64,000 nucleotides of DNA from Burkholderiales bacterium (GTDB taxonomy: Bacteria; Pseudomonadota; Gammaproteobacteria; Burkholderiales; Burkholderiaceae_E), in the NCBI GenBank assembly GCA_026399875.1, contig JAPLQF010000042.1, positions 124,009-188,008 of the forward strand. Reading direction: 5' to 3'. The notes below the pieces were generated by a model. That model was given only the letters and a program-made list of their open reading frames with translations. It ran no database searches and was not told the DNA's origin. Numbering within the stretch: position 1 is the stretch's first letter; each line of letters opens with the position of its first letter. Shown here in pieces: positions 63,022 through 64,000 of the stretch. The translations under genes were made by a program, and so were the position numbers.

Positions 63022-63536
63022 CTGTCATCATGGATCCGACGGCGGAGCAAAGTCCGACGTCGCGCGAAAGGCTGGCGCGCCCCGACCAGCTGCAAGGCCT
63101 CACGGTCGGTTTGCTCGATATCTCGAAACCGCGAGGCAATGTTTTTCTTGATCGCATCGATGCACTGCTCACAGAGCGCGGCATCGTCGTCAAGCGCTAC
63201 ATGAAGCCCACTGTTGCCAAGCCGGCCCCCTTGCCGCTGCGTCAGCAGATCGTGGGTGAAGTCAATCTGGTGATTGAAGGGCTGGCCGACTGAGGGTCCT
63301 GTACGTCGTGCTGTACGCATGACCTCGCAGATCTCGAAGCCAATGGCATTCCTTCAGTCGGTGTGGCAACCACTGAATTCATCGACGCTGCAGCTGTCCA
63401 GTCGAAGGCGCTCGGCACAGATCCGGCTTATGTCTTTGTGCCGCATCCGGTGCAGGATCGAACCGACGATGAAATGAGGGCAATGGCCGACCAGCACCTG
63501 GAGGCAATTCTCGCGCTGCTGGTCAGGAAGTCCTGA
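63018..63536 (+). CDS. UGSC-family selenoprotein (in-frame TGA read as selenocysteine)
   Basis: Read with TGA 63291-63293 as selenocysteine, the gene encodes 172 residues with Sec92: N-terminal half LQGLTVGLLDISKPRGNVFL, then VNLVIEGLAD-U-GSCTSCCTHD, then LGTDPAYVFVPHPVQDRTDD and stop TGA 63534-63536. The DUGSCTSC motif and the continued family sequence after the TGA match the UGSC (seleno)protein family as I remember it. A hairpin in SECIS position follows the codon. Start fixed by ATGA overlap with the preceding gene and GAGG seven bases upstream. Standard gene finding would stop at residue 91. Function unknown; a thiol/selenol redox role is inferred. Confidence 0.9.
63305..63323 (+). promoter_or_regulatory. 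SECIS-like hairpin immediately after the Sec TGA
   Basis: GTCGTGC (63305-63311) pairs with GCATGAC (63317-63323), seven base pairs including one G-U, closing the five-base loop TGTAC (63312-63316). The loop lies 19-23 bases after the TGA, the same distance I count for the loop in E. coli fdhF, and contains a G-U step. A competing fold (GAG-GTC with GACCTC around GTAC/GTAC) is also possible. It would recruit SelB to recode the TGA. Confidence 0.75.
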
Positions 63537-63607
63537 CGCAATCTGCCCTGGCACTCTGTCTTGCGATTCAGCGCCAGGGCTACTCAGACAACACACAGGA
63601 GACAGAC

Positions 63608-64000
63608 ATGCATCTTGAAGGCAAAGCCGCCATCGTCACCGGCGCAGGCCGGGGCATCGGCCGTGACGTCGCGCTGCTGCTTGCCCGCGAGGGCGCCCGG
63701 GTGATCGTCAATGACCCCGGTGTCGGTCGTGGCGGCGAAGCGACCGACGAGCGACCGGCCGACGATGTCGTCAACGAAATCAGGGCAGCCGGTGGTACTG
63801 CGATTGCCAACTACGACAGCGTCGGCGACTACCAGAAAGCTGGCCGTATGGTCGCGCAATGCGTCGATACCTTCGGCAAGATCGACATCCTGGTCAATGT
63901 CGCCGGCATGCTTCGCGAGCGCATGATCTGGAATATGTCGGAAGACGATTTCGATACCGTCATCAATGTGCATCTGAAGGGCCACTGGGCGATGTCCCAT
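63608..64000 (+). CDS. SDR-family NAD(P)-dependent oxidoreductase (partial, runs off the window)
   Basis: Short-chain dehydrogenase, first 131 residues visible. AGGAG lies seven bases before the ATG. Cofactor motif KAAIVTGAGRGIGRDVALLLAREG, an insertion NDPGVGRGGEATDERPADDVVNEI typical of the multifunctional-protein-like/hydroxyacyl-CoA dehydrogenase SDR group, and the ILVNVAGMLRERMIWNMSEDDFD segment. It begins 71 bases after the selenoprotein stop and probably belongs to the same transcript. The catalytic tyrosine lies beyond the window. Confidence 0.9.
   Translation, partial: MHLEGKAAIVTGAGRGIGRDVALLLAREGARVIVNDPGVGRGGEATDERPADDVVNEIRAAGGTAIANYDSVGDYQKAGRMVAQCVDTFGKIDILVNVAGMLRERMIWNMSEDDFDTVINVHLKGHWAMSH

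Noticed and set aside
62802..63293. A 163-codon frame ending at 63293 that could be taken as the complete gene
   Set aside because: Its first part is out-of-frame within the thioredoxin-fusion gene until about 63018, and its end is the selenocysteine TGA. The real product starts at 63018 and reads through.

Overview
The window is GC-rich and densely coded, with almost no non-coding space (no gap above about 240 bases). It looks like the chromosome of a betaproteobacterium, most likely Burkholderiales. The supporting evidence is the mltG-tmk-holB-pilZ order, DUF4936 and DUF1631 proteins, a soxXYZA block and the general protein style. I see no rRNA, tRNA, CRISPR array, transposase or prophage gene.

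Layout. 1-4.4 kb: housekeeping (pilZ fragment, holB, tmk, mltG, then divergent ygfZ and a DUF4936 gene). 4.4-12.3 kb (minus): a beta-oxidation run of acyl-CoA ligase, FadB-type multifunctional enzyme, thiolase, PaaI-type thioesterase, MDR reductase, class II aldolase and GNAT. 12.5-16.3 kb: selO, yciB, bolA, a parvulin PPIase and tadA. 16.4-21.3 kb (minus): a two-subunit molybdenum hydroxylase followed by soxX-soxY-soxZ-soxA for periplasmic sulfur oxidation; soxB and soxCD are not here. 21.3-25 kb: glpD, nitronate monooxygenase and an alpha/beta hydrolase. 25.1-36.2 kb: DUF1631, ppc, a phosphofructokinase with plant-like active-site signature, glycogen phosphorylase and a DEAD-box helicase. 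36.3-47.4 kb: TetR, a frameshifted lipoprotein gene, LysR with a divergent arylsulfatase, a HI0933-type flavoprotein, a P-type ATPase, a CDF transporter, a SemiSWEET and a fused betaine-type ABC protein. 47.5-58 kb is accessory: a GMC oxidoreductase lacking its FAD-binding N-terminus, a dioxygenase/dehydrogenase/enolase-superfamily operon, a CoA-transferase, an SDR, an O-methyltransferase, and a small-ORF/bciA/bchC cluster. 58-64 kb: MFS plus TetR with a palindromic operator, two glutathione transferases, and a redox operon.

Most interesting points. (1) The gene at 63018-63536 is a UGSC-family selenoprotein. It is interrupted by an in-frame TGA at 63291-63293 that reads as selenocysteine in a D-U-G-S-C motif. 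A SECIS-like hairpin sits immediately downstream, with its loop at +19 to +23. It is translationally coupled to a thioredoxin-domain protein. Conventional gene calling stops at this TGA and loses the C-terminal half. (2) bciA and bchC are bacteriochlorophyll a biosynthesis genes and suggest an anoxygenic phototroph, yet they lie far from any other photosynthesis gene in this window. With sox genes nearby and glycogen/PEP carboxylase genes, the organism could be a sulfur-oxidising photoheterotroph; that is inference. (3) SoxY ends in a non-canonical carrier arm (AACIEN instead of GGCGG).

All functional calls come from reading translated sequence and remembered family motifs; no database search was run.
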